A stretch of DNA of 64,000 nucleotides from Neomoorella carbonis (GCF_045278715.1 NZ_CP136420.1:62001-126000), one strand, 5' to 3'. Shown: positions 42,460-50,809, counted from the stretch's first letter. Made by a program: numbers and translations. Notes: generated by a model not told the origin, from the sequence alone.

Positions 42460-43932
42460 ATGGCAGGCAAGGTTATTATCGCCGGCATGGGACCTGGTGA
42501 CCCGGCCCAGGTACCGCCGGCGGTCCTGGAGGCCCTGCGGGGTGTAGACAAGATATATCTGCGGACGGCGCGGCACCCGGCAGTAGCGGCTTTAGAAGAG
42601 CGGGGATTGCAGTGGGAAACCTTTGATAGCTATTATGATCAGGCGGATGATTTTGAGGAACTTTACCAGCAGATAGTTACTACCTTGCTTCAGGAGGCCA
42701 GGGACAAAGAGCTGGCCTACGTCGTACCGGGTCATCCTATGGTGGCCGAAAGGAGTGTAACCCTGCTTCTGGAAGCTGCCCCCGCAGCCGGGGTAGATAC
42801 CCGGGTAATACCGGCCATGAGCTGCCTGGACGCCCTGTATACCACCCTGCACCTGGACCCCACCCGGGGCTTAACTGTTACCGATGCCCTGACTTTGACG
42901 GTAGATGGGTTGGATCCCGGCCTGGGACTTATAGTTACCCAGGTTTACAACCAGCGGATAGCCTCCGACACCAAATTGACCCTTATGGGCCTTTATCCGG
43001 ATGAATATCCAGTGACGGTGGTCCGTGGCGCCGGCCTGCCCGGGGAAGAACAGGTGGCAACGGTACCACTCTATGCCATCGACCGCCTGCCCTGGATTGA
43101 TCACCTCACCAGCATTTACCTGCCCCCCTATCCGGGGGGGCGGGATCGGACCCTGGCGGGGCTCAAAGATATTATGGCCCGGCTTCGCGGCGAAGGAGGT
43201 TGCCCCTGGGACCGGGAACAGAGCCACCAGTCTCTTAAGCGTTACCTTGTTGAAGAAACCTATGAAGTGCTGGAAGCCATTGATAGCGGCGATATGCATA
43301 AACTGTGTGAGGAGTTGGGAGACTTACTGCTACAGGTAGTCTTCCATGCCCGGCTGGCTGAGGAAACCGGCGATTTTACCCTGGCCGACTGCCTGGAAAA
43401 CATCTGTGCCAAGATGCGCCGCCGCCATCCCCATGTTTTTGGTACCGTTATTTTAAATACAGCCGGTGAGGTGCTGGCTCGCTGGGATAAAATTAAAGCA
43501 GCCGAAAAGAAAAGCAGCGGGGAAGGAGAACCTTCCGTATTAAGCGTACCCAGGGGCCTGCCGGCCCTCATGAAGGCCCTGAAAATCCAGGAGCAGGCGG
43601 CCCGGGTGGGTTTTGACTGGAATGACGTGACTGGTGTATGGGCCAAAGTAGAGGAAGAGCTGGAAGAATTAAGAGACGCAGTGGCCAGTGAAAAACACCA
43701 GAAACAGGCCGCTGAAATGGGAGATGTGCTTTTTGCCCTGGTGAACCTGGCCCGCTGGCTCGGGGTGGAGCCAGAAGCTGCTTTGCAGGCCACTGTTGCT
43801 AAATTTATGCAACGTTTTCAGTATATCGAGAGGAGGGCCCGGCAAAAAGGACTGGATATTGAAGGGCTTTCCCTGGCTGAGATGGATGCTTTGTGGGAAG
43901 AAGCAAAAAAAATCAAGGAAAACAATAGTTAA
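42460..43932 (+). CDS. mazG: YabN-type fusion: tetrapyrrole methylase-like domain + MazG pyrophosphohydrolase
   Basis: 490 aa. The N-terminal half (about 1-225) is a SAM-dependent tetrapyrrole methylase-like fold (IAGMGPGDP, GHPMVAERSV); the C-terminal half (about 230-490) has two MazG segments with the EExxE metal motifs (LVEETYEVLEAID; VEEELEEL) that hydrolyse NTPs and alarmone-related nucleotides. The fusion is standard in Firmicutes (Bacillus yabN). The substrate of the methylase part is unknown. ATG 42460 follows SD GGGGAGAG. Confidence 0.94.
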   Translation: MAGKVIIAGMGPGDPAQVPPAVLEALRGVDKIYLRTARHPAVAALEERGLQWETFDSYYDQADDFEELYQQIVTTLLQEARDKELAYVVPGHPMVAERSVTLLLEAAPAAGVDTRVIPAMSCLDALYTTLHLDPTRGLTVTDALTLTVDGLDPGLGLIVTQVYNQRIASDTKLTLMGLYPDEYPVTVVRGAGLPGEEQVATVPLYAIDRLPWIDHLTSIYLPPYPGGRDRTLAGLKDIMARLRGEGGCPWDREQSHQSLKRYLVEETYEVLEAIDSGDMHKLCEELGDLLLQVVFHARLAEETGDFTLADCLENICAKMRRRHPHVFGTVILNTAGEVLARWDKIKAAEKKSSGEGEPSVLSVPRGLPALMKALKIQEQAARVGFDWNDVTGVWAKVEEELEELRDAVASEKHQKQAAEMGDVLFALVNLARWLGVEPEAALQATVAKFMQRFQYIERRARQKGLDIEGLSLAEMDALWEEAKKIKENNS

Positions 43933-44003
43933 TGCAGGAGATTGTTGGATTATAGCGAATAAATGTGAGCAAGGGCATAACCGATAAGCAGGAGGGATAA
44001 CAA

Positions 44004-44279
44004 TTGAATAAAGTGGATTTAGTTGCCAGCGTGGCAGAAAAAACCGATCTGACTAAAAAAGAAGCTGAAAAGGTAGTCAGCGCTGTGCTGGCCAGCATCG
44101 AAGAAGCCCTGGCCCAGGGCGACAAGGTTCAGCTTGTCGGCTTTGGAACCTTTGAGATCAAGGAAAGGGCCGCCCGGGTAGGGCGTAACCCCCGGACCGG
44201 CGAGGAAATCAAAATTGCGGCCACGCGGGTGCCGGTTTTCAAACCCGGCAAGGCTTTGAAAGAAGCTGTGGCCAAATAA
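44004..44279 (+). CDS. hup: HU-type DNA-binding protein
   Basis: 91-aa nucleoid protein; dimer that bends DNA. Conserved beta-arm GRNPRTGEEIKI and FGTFEIKERAAR. Start is TTG 44004 with strong SD GGAGGG. In Clostridia hup often stands here between mazG and the S4 protein; Bacillus has hbs elsewhere. A terminator follows. Confidence 0.96.
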   Translation: MNKVDLVASVAEKTDLTKKEAEKVVSAVLASIEEALAQGDKVQLVGFGTFEIKERAARVGRNPRTGEEIKIAATRVPVFKPGKALKEAVAK

Positions 44280-44290
44280 AGCGGTGAGGG

Positions 44291-44320
44291 AAATCAGGCA
44301 TTAAGCCTGATTTTCTGTTT
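44291..44320 (+). terminator. Intrinsic terminator after hup
   Basis: AAATCAGGC / GCCTGATTT, 9-bp stem with five-base loop, then TTTTCTGTTT. Confidence 0.85.
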
Positions 44321-44331
44321 GGAGGTCCATC

Positions 44332-44601
44332 ATGCGCCTGGATAAGTTCCTAAAAGTCTCCCGGTTAATCAAAAGGCGGACTTTGGCCAAGGAAGTGTGT
44401 GACGGCGGCGGGGTAGAAGTCAACCGCCGGCCGGCCAAGGCCGGCACAGAGGTAAAACCCGGCGACATAATAACTTTAAAGCTTGGCAACCGCTGGCAGA
44501 CGGTAGAAGTGCTGGCCACACCGGAAAGTATAGCCGCCGACCGGGCCAAAGAAACTTACCGGGTCCTGGCTGAAGGCAAACTGGAGACCGGCGAGCCCTA
44601 A
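44332..44601 (+). CDS. rqcP: S4-domain RNA-binding protein, RqcP (YabO/Hsp15-like)
   Basis: 89 aa, nearly all S4 domain (MRLDKFLKVSRLIKRRTLAK; GVEVNRRPAK; PGDIITLKLG). B. subtilis YabO/RqcP binds stalled 50S subunits and helps add alanine tails in ribosome quality control. Same place in the order (before yabP). ATG 44332 with SD GGAGG. Confidence 0.9.
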   Translation: MRLDKFLKVSRLIKRRTLAKEVCDGGGVEVNRRPAKAGTEVKPGDIITLKLGNRWQTVEVLATPESIAADRAKETYRVLAEGKLETGEP

Positions 44602-44688
44602 ATGCCCTCCGGCATATGTACACCTGGATGCATAACCATGGATGCTTCCTGCTTATACTAAGGTAAAACCTGAAAGGCAGGAGCAGAC

Positions 44689-45618
44689 ATGGCGTTAAGG
44701 CTTAAAGTTATAGCAGGTATAATCGGGCTATTATTCTTAAGCCACTTTTTGGCAGGTTGCCGGGCACCGGCCAGGCGACCTGCCGCCGAAGAACCCACCA
44801 TCTCCCTTTACGTTAACCAGACCGGCGAGGTTAAAAGGCTGAAAATAGAAGAATACCTGCCCGGCGTAGTAGCGGCAGAAATGGAGCCCACCTGGCCCCT
44901 GAACGCCCTGGCGGCCCAGGCAATAATCGCCCGGACTTTTACCATGAAAAAGATCCAGGAGGGCGGTGTCAAGGCCCACGGGACCGATGCCTCCACCAGC
45001 GTGGAGGAGTTCCAGGCTTACGACCCTGCCAGGGTAAACGATAGTGTCCGCCGGGCGGTAGAAATGACTCGCGGCCAGGTAATAAAATATAAGGGGAACT
45101 ATATCAATGCCTGGTTTTATGCTTCCGGCGGCTCCAGGACGGCTGCTTCAGCCGTAGAAGGGTTAAATTTCCATCAAGAACCGGCACCTTACATCCAGAG
45201 TGTTCCCGACCCGGGGATGGCCATTACCACGCCGGAGAATAAAAGCTGGACGGCGACCTTCAGTACTGCCGAAGTGGCAGCGGCAGTAAGAAAAGTTACC
45301 GGCCAGGACCCCGGACCTATTACATCGGTAAGTATTGCTGCCAAAGGCCCTTCCGGCCGGGCTACCCAGATAAAGGTCGGAAAGTTAACTGTCGATGCCC
45401 CGGCCCTGCGCCTTGCCCTGGGCAATGACCGCCTGCGTTCAACCATGCTGACAGGTATAACCGCCGGCGATGGGCGGGTAACCTTCAAGGGCGAGGGCTA
45501 CGGCCACGGCGTGGGTATGAGTCAGTGGGGAGCTAAAGCCCTGGCCGAACAGGGCAAATCGCCCCAGGAGATTATTAAATACTTTTTTAAAGACGTGGAG
45601 CTGGTCAAGGCCTGGTAG
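44689..45618 (+). CDS. SpoIID/LytB-domain lipoprotein
   Basis: 309 aa. Lipobox FLAGC (Cys at about 24), then the SpoIID domain: VAAEMEPTWPLNALAAQAIIARTF, YASGGSRTA and GYGHGVGMSQWGAKALA. SpoIID is a peptidoglycan lytic transglycosylase acting in engulfment; this one is a paralogue inserted between rqcP and yabP and may act in cortex or engulfment. SD AAAGGCAGGAG precedes the ATG. Confidence 0.9.
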   Translation: MALRLKVIAGIIGLLFLSHFLAGCRAPARRPAAEEPTISLYVNQTGEVKRLKIEEYLPGVVAAEMEPTWPLNALAAQAIIARTFTMKKIQEGGVKAHGTDASTSVEEFQAYDPARVNDSVRRAVEMTRGQVIKYKGNYINAWFYASGGSRTAASAVEGLNFHQEPAPYIQSVPDPGMAITTPENKSWTATFSTAEVAAAVRKVTGQDPGPITSVSIAAKGPSGRATQIKVGKLTVDAPALRLALGNDRLRSTMLTGITAGDGRVTFKGEGYGHGVGMSQWGAKALAEQGKSPQEIIKYFFKDVELVKAW

Positions 45619-45686
45619 CCGGCCAGCTATTTTTATTACTTTTTTACCCTACTCCATCATAAAAATAAAGGAGGGGGGATAGCGTT

Positions 45687-45953
45687 ATGGCCGACGGGCA
45701 GCACCAGCTCACCGTTATCAACCGGCAAAAACTCGTTATCAGCGGTGTCCTCCATGTTCTGAATTACGATGAAGAAGAAATACTGCTGGAAACAACCATG
45801 GGGCTTCTCTCCGTAAAGGGCAAAGATTTTAATATCAGCAATTTGAACTTGGAGACTGGTAATCTCGAGGCCAGCGGTACTGTAAATAACTTTTGCTACA
45901 GCGAGGGAAAGGGCGCCAGGGGTAAGGGCTTGCTCCAGCGCCTGCTTAAATGA
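45687..45953 (+). CDS. yabP: Sporulation protein YabP
   Basis: 88-aa beta-rich YabP/YqfC family protein (RQKLVISGVLHVLNYDEEEI) required for sporulation in B. subtilis, function in spore coat or membrane not settled. SD GGAGGGGGG precedes the ATG. Its stop codon overlaps the start of yabQ by four bases (ATGA). Confidence 0.94.
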   Translation: MADGQHQLTVINRQKLVISGVLHVLNYDEEEILLETTMGLLSVKGKDFNISNLNLETGNLEASGTVNNFCYSEGKGARGKGLLQRLLK

Positions 45954-46411
45954 TCCCTGTACTGGAGCAGTGGCAGATATTTCTGGCCCTGTGCGGGGCA
46001 GGGCTACTGCTGGCTTTCACCTTTGATTGTTACCGCGTCGGCCGCTATTTCTGGCGGCCGGAACCTTTGCGCACCCATTTAGGGGATGCCCTGTTCTGGC
46101 TAATTTTTACCGTTTTAACCTTTATTTTGTTGATGTTAATTAACTGGGGTGAGATACGGGCCTATGTTTTCCTGGCCCTGGGGCTGGGGATCGCTCTCTA
46201 TGCCTGTTTCTTAAGCCGGGGAACGCGCCGCCGGTTATACACGGGCGGGCGTCTCCTGGCAAGGATGATGGCCGCTGGCCGCCATTTTATAAGACAGACA
46301 TTTTTTATTGTTATTATTCCAGGGCGGCTGTTTTTTAGGTGGATAGGGTTTCCTTTGGCAGCCTTGAAACTTATCCTGCGCCGCCATCACCCTGGTGGTC
46401 CTCCACCGTAA
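45950..46411 (+). CDS. yabQ: Spore cortex biosynthesis protein YabQ
   Basis: 153-aa membrane protein with about four hydrophobic segments. The start (LEQWQIFLALCGAGLLLAF, FDCYRVGRYF) matches YabQ, which in Bacillus sits in the membranes around the forespore and is needed for cortex formation. Overlaps yabP by four bases. The C terminus is basic and Pro-rich. Confidence 0.9.
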   Translation: MIPVLEQWQIFLALCGAGLLLAFTFDCYRVGRYFWRPEPLRTHLGDALFWLIFTVLTFILLMLINWGEIRAYVFLALGLGIALYACFLSRGTRRRLYTGGRLLARMMAAGRHFIRQTFFIVIIPGRLFFRWIGFPLAALKLILRRHHPGGPPP

Positions 46412-46470
46412 TTATTTTTTCCACCGGGAGGATTTTTTCCCAGAAGAGCGAAATATAAATCTGTCCAATA

Positions 46471-46504
46471 TTTGTCCACAAGTTGTGCATAACTTGTGGA
46501 CAAA
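46471..46504 (+). promoter_or_regulatory. Perfect palindrome made of DnaA-box-like 9-mers
   Basis: TTTGTCCACAAG (46471-46482) and its exact complement (46493-46504) flank TTGTGCATAA. Three 9-mers differ by one base each from the DnaA box TTATCCACA: 46472-46480 (+), 46484-46492 (-) and 46495-46503 (-). Could be a DnaA site or an operator of another factor. Confidence 0.55.
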
Positions 46505-46519
46505 CGTGGGGAAAATGGC

Positions 46520-46744
46520 GTGCAGATTGAAATTCGCGGAGCAGAAAAGCTGAGTTTCCGGGAACGCCAGGTAGTGGCTTTGAAAGAGATGGGCCTCAGC
46601 AACGAGGAAGTGGCGCGCCGCTTGAATTTGAGTACCAGCAGCGTAGCCACCCTTTACCACCGGGCCCGGACCAAAGGCTACCAGGTAGTAATCGTTCTGC
46701 CCGGTGATTCCTTAAGCATATTTGCAGGTGAAGAAGATGGGTAA
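46520..46744 (+). CDS. Small helix-turn-helix protein (sigma-70 region 4/LuxR type)
   Basis: 74 aa from GTG 46520 (SD GGGGAAAA). The core LSFRERQVVALKEMGLSNEEVARRLNLS is a LuxR/sigma-region-4 helix-turn-helix; there is no other domain. I know no Bacillus counterpart between yabQ and divIC. Its 3' end overlaps divIC by eight bases, so it is in the same transcript. The palindrome just upstream may be its own operator. Confidence 0.72.
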   Translation: MQIEIRGAEKLSFRERQVVALKEMGLSNEEVARRLNLSTSSVATLYHRARTKGYQVVIVLPGDSLSIFAGEEDG

Positions 46745-47081
46745 GGTAGTGCGATTTCCCAAAAAGCGTTTTTATTGGCCGGGCCTTGTAGCGGGCCTCC
46801 TGGCAGTCTACCTTTTGTACTCCTTTATTCGTTTGGGCCTGGCACTGTACCAGACCAACCTCCAAATTAAGGCTTGCCAGGAACAGAAAGCAGTTTTAAT
46901 GGCCGAAAGCAGCCGCCTCCATGAGCAGATTAAAGATCTCAATAATGATAGTTACATTGAACGTATGGCCAGGGAAGAACTGGGCCTGATAAAACCCGGG
47001 GAAACAGTAATTGTACCGGCGGTACCCGGCCAGGTACGACCCTATATTCCTCCTCGTCCGGGGCAGCAATTTCGCGATTAA
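46737..47081 (+). CDS. divIC: Septum formation initiator, DivIC/FtsB family
   Basis: 114-aa bitopic cell division protein. A basic N terminus, one membrane helix (about 15-36), a coiled coil (QIKACQEQKAVLMAESSRLHEQI) and a C-terminal MAREELGLIKPGE motif typical of DivIC. It forms a complex with FtsL and DivIB at the septum. ATG 46737 with SD AGGTGAAG; the longer frame from TTG 46722 has no SD. Confidence 0.92.
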   Translation: MGKVVRFPKKRFYWPGLVAGLLAVYLLYSFIRLGLALYQTNLQIKACQEQKAVLMAESSRLHEQIKDLNNDSYIERMAREELGLIKPGETVIVPAVPGQVRPYIPPRPGQQFRD

Positions 47082-47096
47082 AATTCCTCCAGGTTA

Positions 47097-47126
47097 TTGA
47101 CAAATTTCTTAACTATTGCATATAAT
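47097..47126 (+). promoter_or_regulatory. Consensus sigma-A promoter for yabR
   Basis: Perfect TTGACA (47097-47102) and perfect TATAAT (47121-47126), spacer 18. Confidence 0.88.
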
Positions 47127-47162
47127 GGGGTTGACTTTAATAACAGGAGGAATAATATTCGT

Positions 47163-47561
47163 ATGTCCATTGCCGTGGGCACCGTAGTGGAAGGAGTGGT
47201 CAGCGGGATCACCAAATTCGGTGCCTTTGTAGAATTACCCGGTGGGCTCACTGGTCTGGTCCATATTTCTGAGGTGGCTGACACCTATGTGAAGGATGTA
47301 AAGGATTTTATTAAGGAAAAGGACCGGGTAAAGGTTAAAGTCATCAACATTGACGAAAATGGCAAAATTGGGCTTTCCATTAAGCGGGCTGATCCCAATT
47401 ATGATGAAAACCGGCGCGGGCACCGCCGCGGACGGGCTGCTGCGTCAGCTTCCTTTGAGGACAAGTTGGCCCGTTTCCTGAAGGAAAGCGACGAGCGTTT
47501 ACAGGATTTAAAGCGGCATACGGAAGCCAAACGTGGCGGCCGGGGCGCACGGGGTTTTTAG
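47163..47561 (+). CDS. yabR: S1-domain RNA-binding protein YabR
   Basis: 132 aa. One S1/OB domain (VGTVVEGVVSGITKFGAFVE ... GLVHISEV ... GKIGLSIKRADP) and a basic Arg/Gly-rich tail, as in general stress protein 13/YabR; probably ribosome- or RNA-associated. ATG 47163 after AGGAGG; an earlier in-frame start lies in the promoter and is rejected. Confidence 0.93.
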   Translation: MSIAVGTVVEGVVSGITKFGAFVELPGGLTGLVHISEVADTYVKDVKDFIKEKDRVKVKVINIDENGKIGLSIKRADPNYDENRRGHRRGRAAASASFEDKLARFLKESDERLQDLKRHTEAKRGGRGARGF

Positions 47562-47604
47562 ACTTTATCTTAATCTTAAATTTTATTTATGAGACAATCC
47601 ATGC

Positions 47605-47630
47605 GGGCACCTATGGGTGCCCTTTATTTT
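47605..47630 (+). terminator. Intrinsic terminator after yabR
   Basis: GGGCACC / GGTGCCC stem, short loop, then TTTATTTT. Confidence 0.8.
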
Positions 47631-47644
47631 GCAGGTGATCTAAA

Positions 47645-48535
47645 ATGACATGCTATGCAGCGCTGGATATAGGTTCTAACTCCGTTCGCCTGTTGGTGGG
47701 CGAGGTGCAGGGTTCCTCCGTACACCCCCTGCGGACCGCACTGCGCAGCACCAGGCTGCTGGCCGGAGCAGTAAACGGGTGGTTGCAGGAGGCAGCCGTT
47801 CAGAGGACGGTGGCAGCCGTCGCCGAGCTTGCCGCCCTGGCCCGGGACTACCGGCCCCGGGACGTAGTATGCGTTGCCACCAGTGCCGCCCGGGAGGCCC
47901 GTAACCCGGAACTATTGCGAGCCGGTGTGAGCGGGAAGGCCGGCCTGGACTTAATCATTATCGACGGCCATACAGAAGCCCGCCTGGCTTACCAGGGCGC
48001 CCTGGCAGGCTTCAAGGGGCCCGTCGCCAATCCACTGGTAATTGATATCGGCGGCGGCAGTACCGAACTCAGTTGGCAGGATGAAGGCCGGCTGCAGCTG
48101 GTGAGCGTTAAGGTAGGTGCCGTACGGGCTACGGAGACGGCCATGTCAAGGGCGGCTATGGAGAATATGCTTGCCCCCGCTCTTACCCGGGCAGGAAAAG
48201 TACGGCCGGGACAAATTATTGGAACGGGTGGCACCATAACTACCGTTGCCGCGTTAGAGCTGGGCCTGGAGCGCTATCAACCGGAGCTGGTTCACGGTAT
48301 GTTCTTAACTACTGAACAGGTGCAAAGCTGGCACCGGCGTCTTGCGGTCATGCCCCTGGCAGAGAGACGGAAACTTCCCGGCCTGCAGCCGGAACGGGCT
48401 GACATTATTGTCGCTGGCGTGACCATCGTGGAAATTATCCTCACCGGACTGGTTGCAAGGGGCGTGGTAGTTAGTGAGGCCGATCTCCTGTGGGGTTTAC
48501 TGCTCGCCCGGTCTCGAGGGGAGCAGCTGACATGA
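47645..48535 (+). CDS. ppx: Ppx/GppA phosphatase family protein
   Basis: 296-aa exopolyphosphatase or pppGpp phosphatase of the ASKHA fold. Phosphate-1 loop YAALDIGSNSVRLLV (residues 3-17), phosphate-2 LVIDIGGGSTELSW and a Gly-rich GTGGTITTVAAL are clear. It is the short form lacking the C-terminal HD domain. Polyphosphate against pppGpp cannot be separated by sequence. SD AGGTGAT; not part of the Bacillus order at this place. Confidence 0.92.
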   Translation: MTCYAALDIGSNSVRLLVGEVQGSSVHPLRTALRSTRLLAGAVNGWLQEAAVQRTVAAVAELAALARDYRPRDVVCVATSAAREARNPELLRAGVSGKAGLDLIIIDGHTEARLAYQGALAGFKGPVANPLVIDIGGGSTELSWQDEGRLQLVSVKVGAVRATETAMSRAAMENMLAPALTRAGKVRPGQIIGTGGTITTVAALELGLERYQPELVHGMFLTTEQVQSWHRRLAVMPLAERRKLPGLQPERADIIVAGVTIVEIILTGLVARGVVVSEADLLWGLLLARSRGEQLT

Positions 48536-48599
48536 TATTAGTTTATCATAAAGATTAACCCATATAGATTTGCTTAATTTAAGGGGAGGTAGAGGTTAT

Positions 48600-49001
48600 T
48601 TGCAGTCCTTTACTTATGTAGCCGGCAGGGGCCGGTATCGCATATTTTGCCGGGTTTTCGCTACCGGGGAGGGCTATATAGCCCACCTCATGGGTGGTGT
48701 CAGGCCCCATGTGGGTGCCGTGGCCCTGGGCTTACCGCGGCCGAGCTTAAAAGATAACTGCATAAGTGCCACCACTTCGGTATTAACCCTCCTGGGCCAT
48801 AAGGATGATGAACTGGCCCGCCCGGCGGCAGCGCAGCTCGCGGCCGGTTTGAACGCGCCGGTGGTGGTAGTTGCCGGGGTACACATAGATAGAGCCGTTC
48901 CTGATGAGCTGGCTCGCCTGGAAGCTAATGCCCGCCGGGCGGTGGCGGGTATCATCAAGGTCTGGCATCGGGAACTGCAAAGCCGAGGGCCCTTAAAGTA
49001 G
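48600..49001 (+). CDS. LpdD-like (prenylated-flavin chaperone-like) domain protein
   Basis: 133 aa from TTG 48600 (SD AGGGGAGGTAGAGG). The motif GGVRPHVGAVALGLPRPS, GHKDDELARP and VVVVAGVHID resemble the LpdD family, best known as an accessory of UbiD-type decarboxylases in gallate/vanillate operons. No ubiD/ubiX homologue is nearby, so another role is likely. The match rests on remembered family patterns. The 3' end overlaps the convergent L,D-transpeptidase gene by 47 bases. Confidence 0.6.
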   Translation: MQSFTYVAGRGRYRIFCRVFATGEGYIAHLMGGVRPHVGAVALGLPRPSLKDNCISATTSVLTLLGHKDDELARPAAAQLAAGLNAPVVVVAGVHIDRAVPDELARLEANARRAVAGIIKVWHRELQSRGPLK

Positions 49002-49908
49002 CTATATCAGCCACTCCGGTGGCCTTTAAGCCGTGGTGGAGCTGAAATTCTTTGACGGCCAGTTCCGTCATTAGACCGTAGTCGCCGTCGGCAGGACCAA
49101 AAAGGTAAAACCCTTTTTCCCGCAGCCTGGCCTGCAGGGTTACTACTTCTGGTGAACCCGAACCCGGCTTCAGGGGACCGGCTGGCGGGACGTAGGGTCC
49201 TTTGACGATTACCGGAGTACCTACAGGTAGCCAGGGATATATTTCTTCAATATCTTCATTATACATGCGAAAGCAACCCGACGAGGCCGCCCAGCCGATG
49301 GACCAGGGATGATTGGTCCCATGGATGCCGTAGTTGCCCCACGGGACATTGAGGCCCATCCAGCGGGTACCAAAGGCGCCGCCGGCTTCATAGGCTTTAT
49401 CGGTTATTTTCCACTCCCCGACTGGCGAAGGGCTGGTATATTTACCGATGGCCACGGGGTACTGGCGGAAGACCTGGCCCTCCACCAAGATGGTAAGGAC
49501 CAGGCGATCGGTATCAACGATAACTTTAAGGTTTTTACTCGGTGGCGGGGCCGTCCTGGAAACGTTGCTGGAGTTTGCGGCACCCCGGGCCAGGGCCGAC
49601 CAGGTTGCCGGACCCACCTGACCCAGAGGGGTTAACCCCCGGTCTTTCTGGAAGTTAACGACAGCCCGGTTGGTGGCACTGTCATAAACGCCGCTCAGGG
49701 GGCCGATGTAATAACCCAGCTGGGCCAGGCGCAGTTGGAGGCTGCTGACGTCCGGCCCTTGCATGGGGGGCTGGGTGAGCTTTAACAACCGCTCTTCGTT
49801 GGAGCATGGGCAGGGTTTGTGGGCCCAAGCCGTTACCGGCGCCACCGTTAGCATTATAAAGATAAAGATGACCTGGAAAACCAGGAGCCAGGACAACCTG
49901 TGTTGCAA
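48955..49908 (-). CDS. L,D-transpeptidase with two peptidoglycan-binding domains
   Basis: 317-aa secreted protein. Signal peptide to about residue 29; a PG_binding_1 domain (about 50-108: LQLRLAQLGYYIGPLSGVYD); a YkuD catalytic domain (about 125-240) with HGTNHPWSIGWAASSGCFRM, where His, Ser-x-Gly-Cys-x-Arg form the active site; and a second PG_binding_1 domain (about 255-312). It makes 3-3 cross-links in peptidoglycan. Start TTG 49908 with SD GGGAGA. Confidence 0.93.
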   Translation of the reverse strand: MQHRLSWLLVFQVIFIFIMLTVAPVTAWAHKPCPCSNEERLLKLTQPPMQGPDVSSLQLRLAQLGYYIGPLSGVYDSATNRAVVNFQKDRGLTPLGQVGPATWSALARGAANSSNVSRTAPPPSKNLKVIVDTDRLVLTILVEGQVFRQYPVAIGKYTSPSPVGEWKITDKAYEAGGAFGTRWMGLNVPWGNYGIHGTNHPWSIGWAASSGCFRMYNEDIEEIYPWLPVGTPVIVKGPYVPPAGPLKPGSGSPEVVTLQARLREKGFYLFGPADGDYGLMTELAVKEFQLHHGLKATGVADIATLRALGFAVPDARP

Positions 49909-50119
49909 TGTATCTCCCTCACAGTAGCGTATTCCTAGAGTAAGGTTATCGCCCCATCAGCTAGCGCAATCTTTTAAGGCGACAGCCGCTTAATATAGTA
50001 TTTCCCAGAACCGTTTTCCTTTACAGCCTTCCCCTTGATAACTTGCACTGGGGTTTAGCCGGCCGGGGTTAGGGGTACATTAATCAGGGAATAAAATAAA
50101 AAACAGGGAAGGTTATTTT

Positions 50120-50551
50120 ATGTGGTTGGCGCTTTTAATGGCACTGGTTTCAGGGATAGCTATGGCCTTTCAGGGCTCCCTCAATTCGGCCCTGGGAAAA
50201 ATTATTGGTCTACTGCAGGCTACCCTGGTTGTCCACCTAACGGCCACCCTGACAGTGATTATCCTGCTTTTTACCCCTTTAAGCGACGGTAGTTTGAGTA
50301 AGCTGCTCCACTGCCCCTGGTACCTCTGGCTGGGGGGCCTTATCGGTGTTCTGATAACTTACGGAGTAGTGGCCAGCATCCCCAGGGTAGGCGTAGCCCT
50401 GGCCACTACGGCTATTATTGTCGGCCAGGTATCTACTGCTCTGCTAATTGATCACTTTGGGTTATTTGGCATGGATAAAATGCCCTTTACCTGGTGGAAG
50501 GCCGCAGGACTGGTACTCCTGGCTGCCGGCGCCAGGCTGATGCTGAATTGA
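50120..50551 (+). CDS. DMT-type small membrane protein (DUF606/YdcZ)
   Basis: 143 aa, four or five membrane segments. MALVSGIAMAFQGSLNSALGK and VASIPRVGVALATTAIIVGQ are the DUF606 pattern: half-sized relatives of the drug/metabolite transporters that probably dimerise. The substrate is unknown. ATG 50120; SD GGGAAGG. It lies alone between the transpeptidase and the tRNAs; 49909-50119 upstream holds no other gene. Confidence 0.85.
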   Translation: MWLALLMALVSGIAMAFQGSLNSALGKIIGLLQATLVVHLTATLTVIILLFTPLSDGSLSKLLHCPWYLWLGGLIGVLITYGVVASIPRVGVALATTAIIVGQVSTALLIDHFGLFGMDKMPFTWWKAAGLVLLAAGARLMLN

Positions 50552-50563
50552 GCCGCCTACCCC

Positions 50564-50592
50564 TTGACAAAAGGATAAGATTCCGGCATAAT
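50564..50592 (+). promoter_or_regulatory. Promoter of the tRNA pair
   Basis: Perfect TTGACA (50564-50569) and CATAAT (50587-50592), spacer 17, twelve bases before the first tRNA. Confidence 0.8.
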
Positions 50593-50603
50593 ATCTTCTG
50601 CAT

Positions 50604-50680
50604 GGCGGTGTAGCTCAGCTGGTCAGAGCATGCGGTTCATACCCGCAGTGTCGTAGGTTCGAATCCTACCACCGCTACCA
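50604..50680 (+). tRNA. tRNA-Met (CAT), elongator
   Basis: 77 nt with all four arms and encoded CCA. Anticodon CAT in loop TTCATAC. The acceptor stem starts G1 with a G1-U72 pair and lacks the C1-A72 mismatch of initiator tRNA; the GGCGGTGTAGCTCAG start equals the known elongator tRNA-Met of Bacillus. Confidence 0.95.
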
Positions 50681-50691
50681 ATTTATGCTCT

Positions 50692-50766
50692 GGCCCGTTA
50701 GTCAAGGGGTTAAGACACCGGTCTTTCAAGCCGGTAACACGGGTTCGAATCCCGTACGGGCCACCA
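50692..50766 (+). tRNA. tRNA-Glu (TTC)
   Basis: 75 nt, acceptor GGCCCGT/ACGGGCC, anticodon loop CTTTCAA giving TTC, GGTTCGAAT T-loop, encoded CCA. In tandem with tRNA-Met under one promoter. Confidence 0.96.
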
Positions 50767-50768
50767 GT

Positions 50769-50799
50769 AAAACCACCCGAAAGAAAGGGTGGTTTTTTT
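50769..50799 (+). terminator. Intrinsic terminator after the tRNAs
   Basis: AAAACCACCC / GGGTGGTTTT, followed by seven T in total. Confidence 0.93.
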
Positions 50800-50809
50800 A
50801 TCGGGTTTT

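Noticed and set aside
50604..50680. Initiator tRNA-fMet
   Set aside because: The acceptor lacks the C1-A72 mismatch and the GGG/CCC anticodon stem of initiators; matches elongator tRNA-Met.
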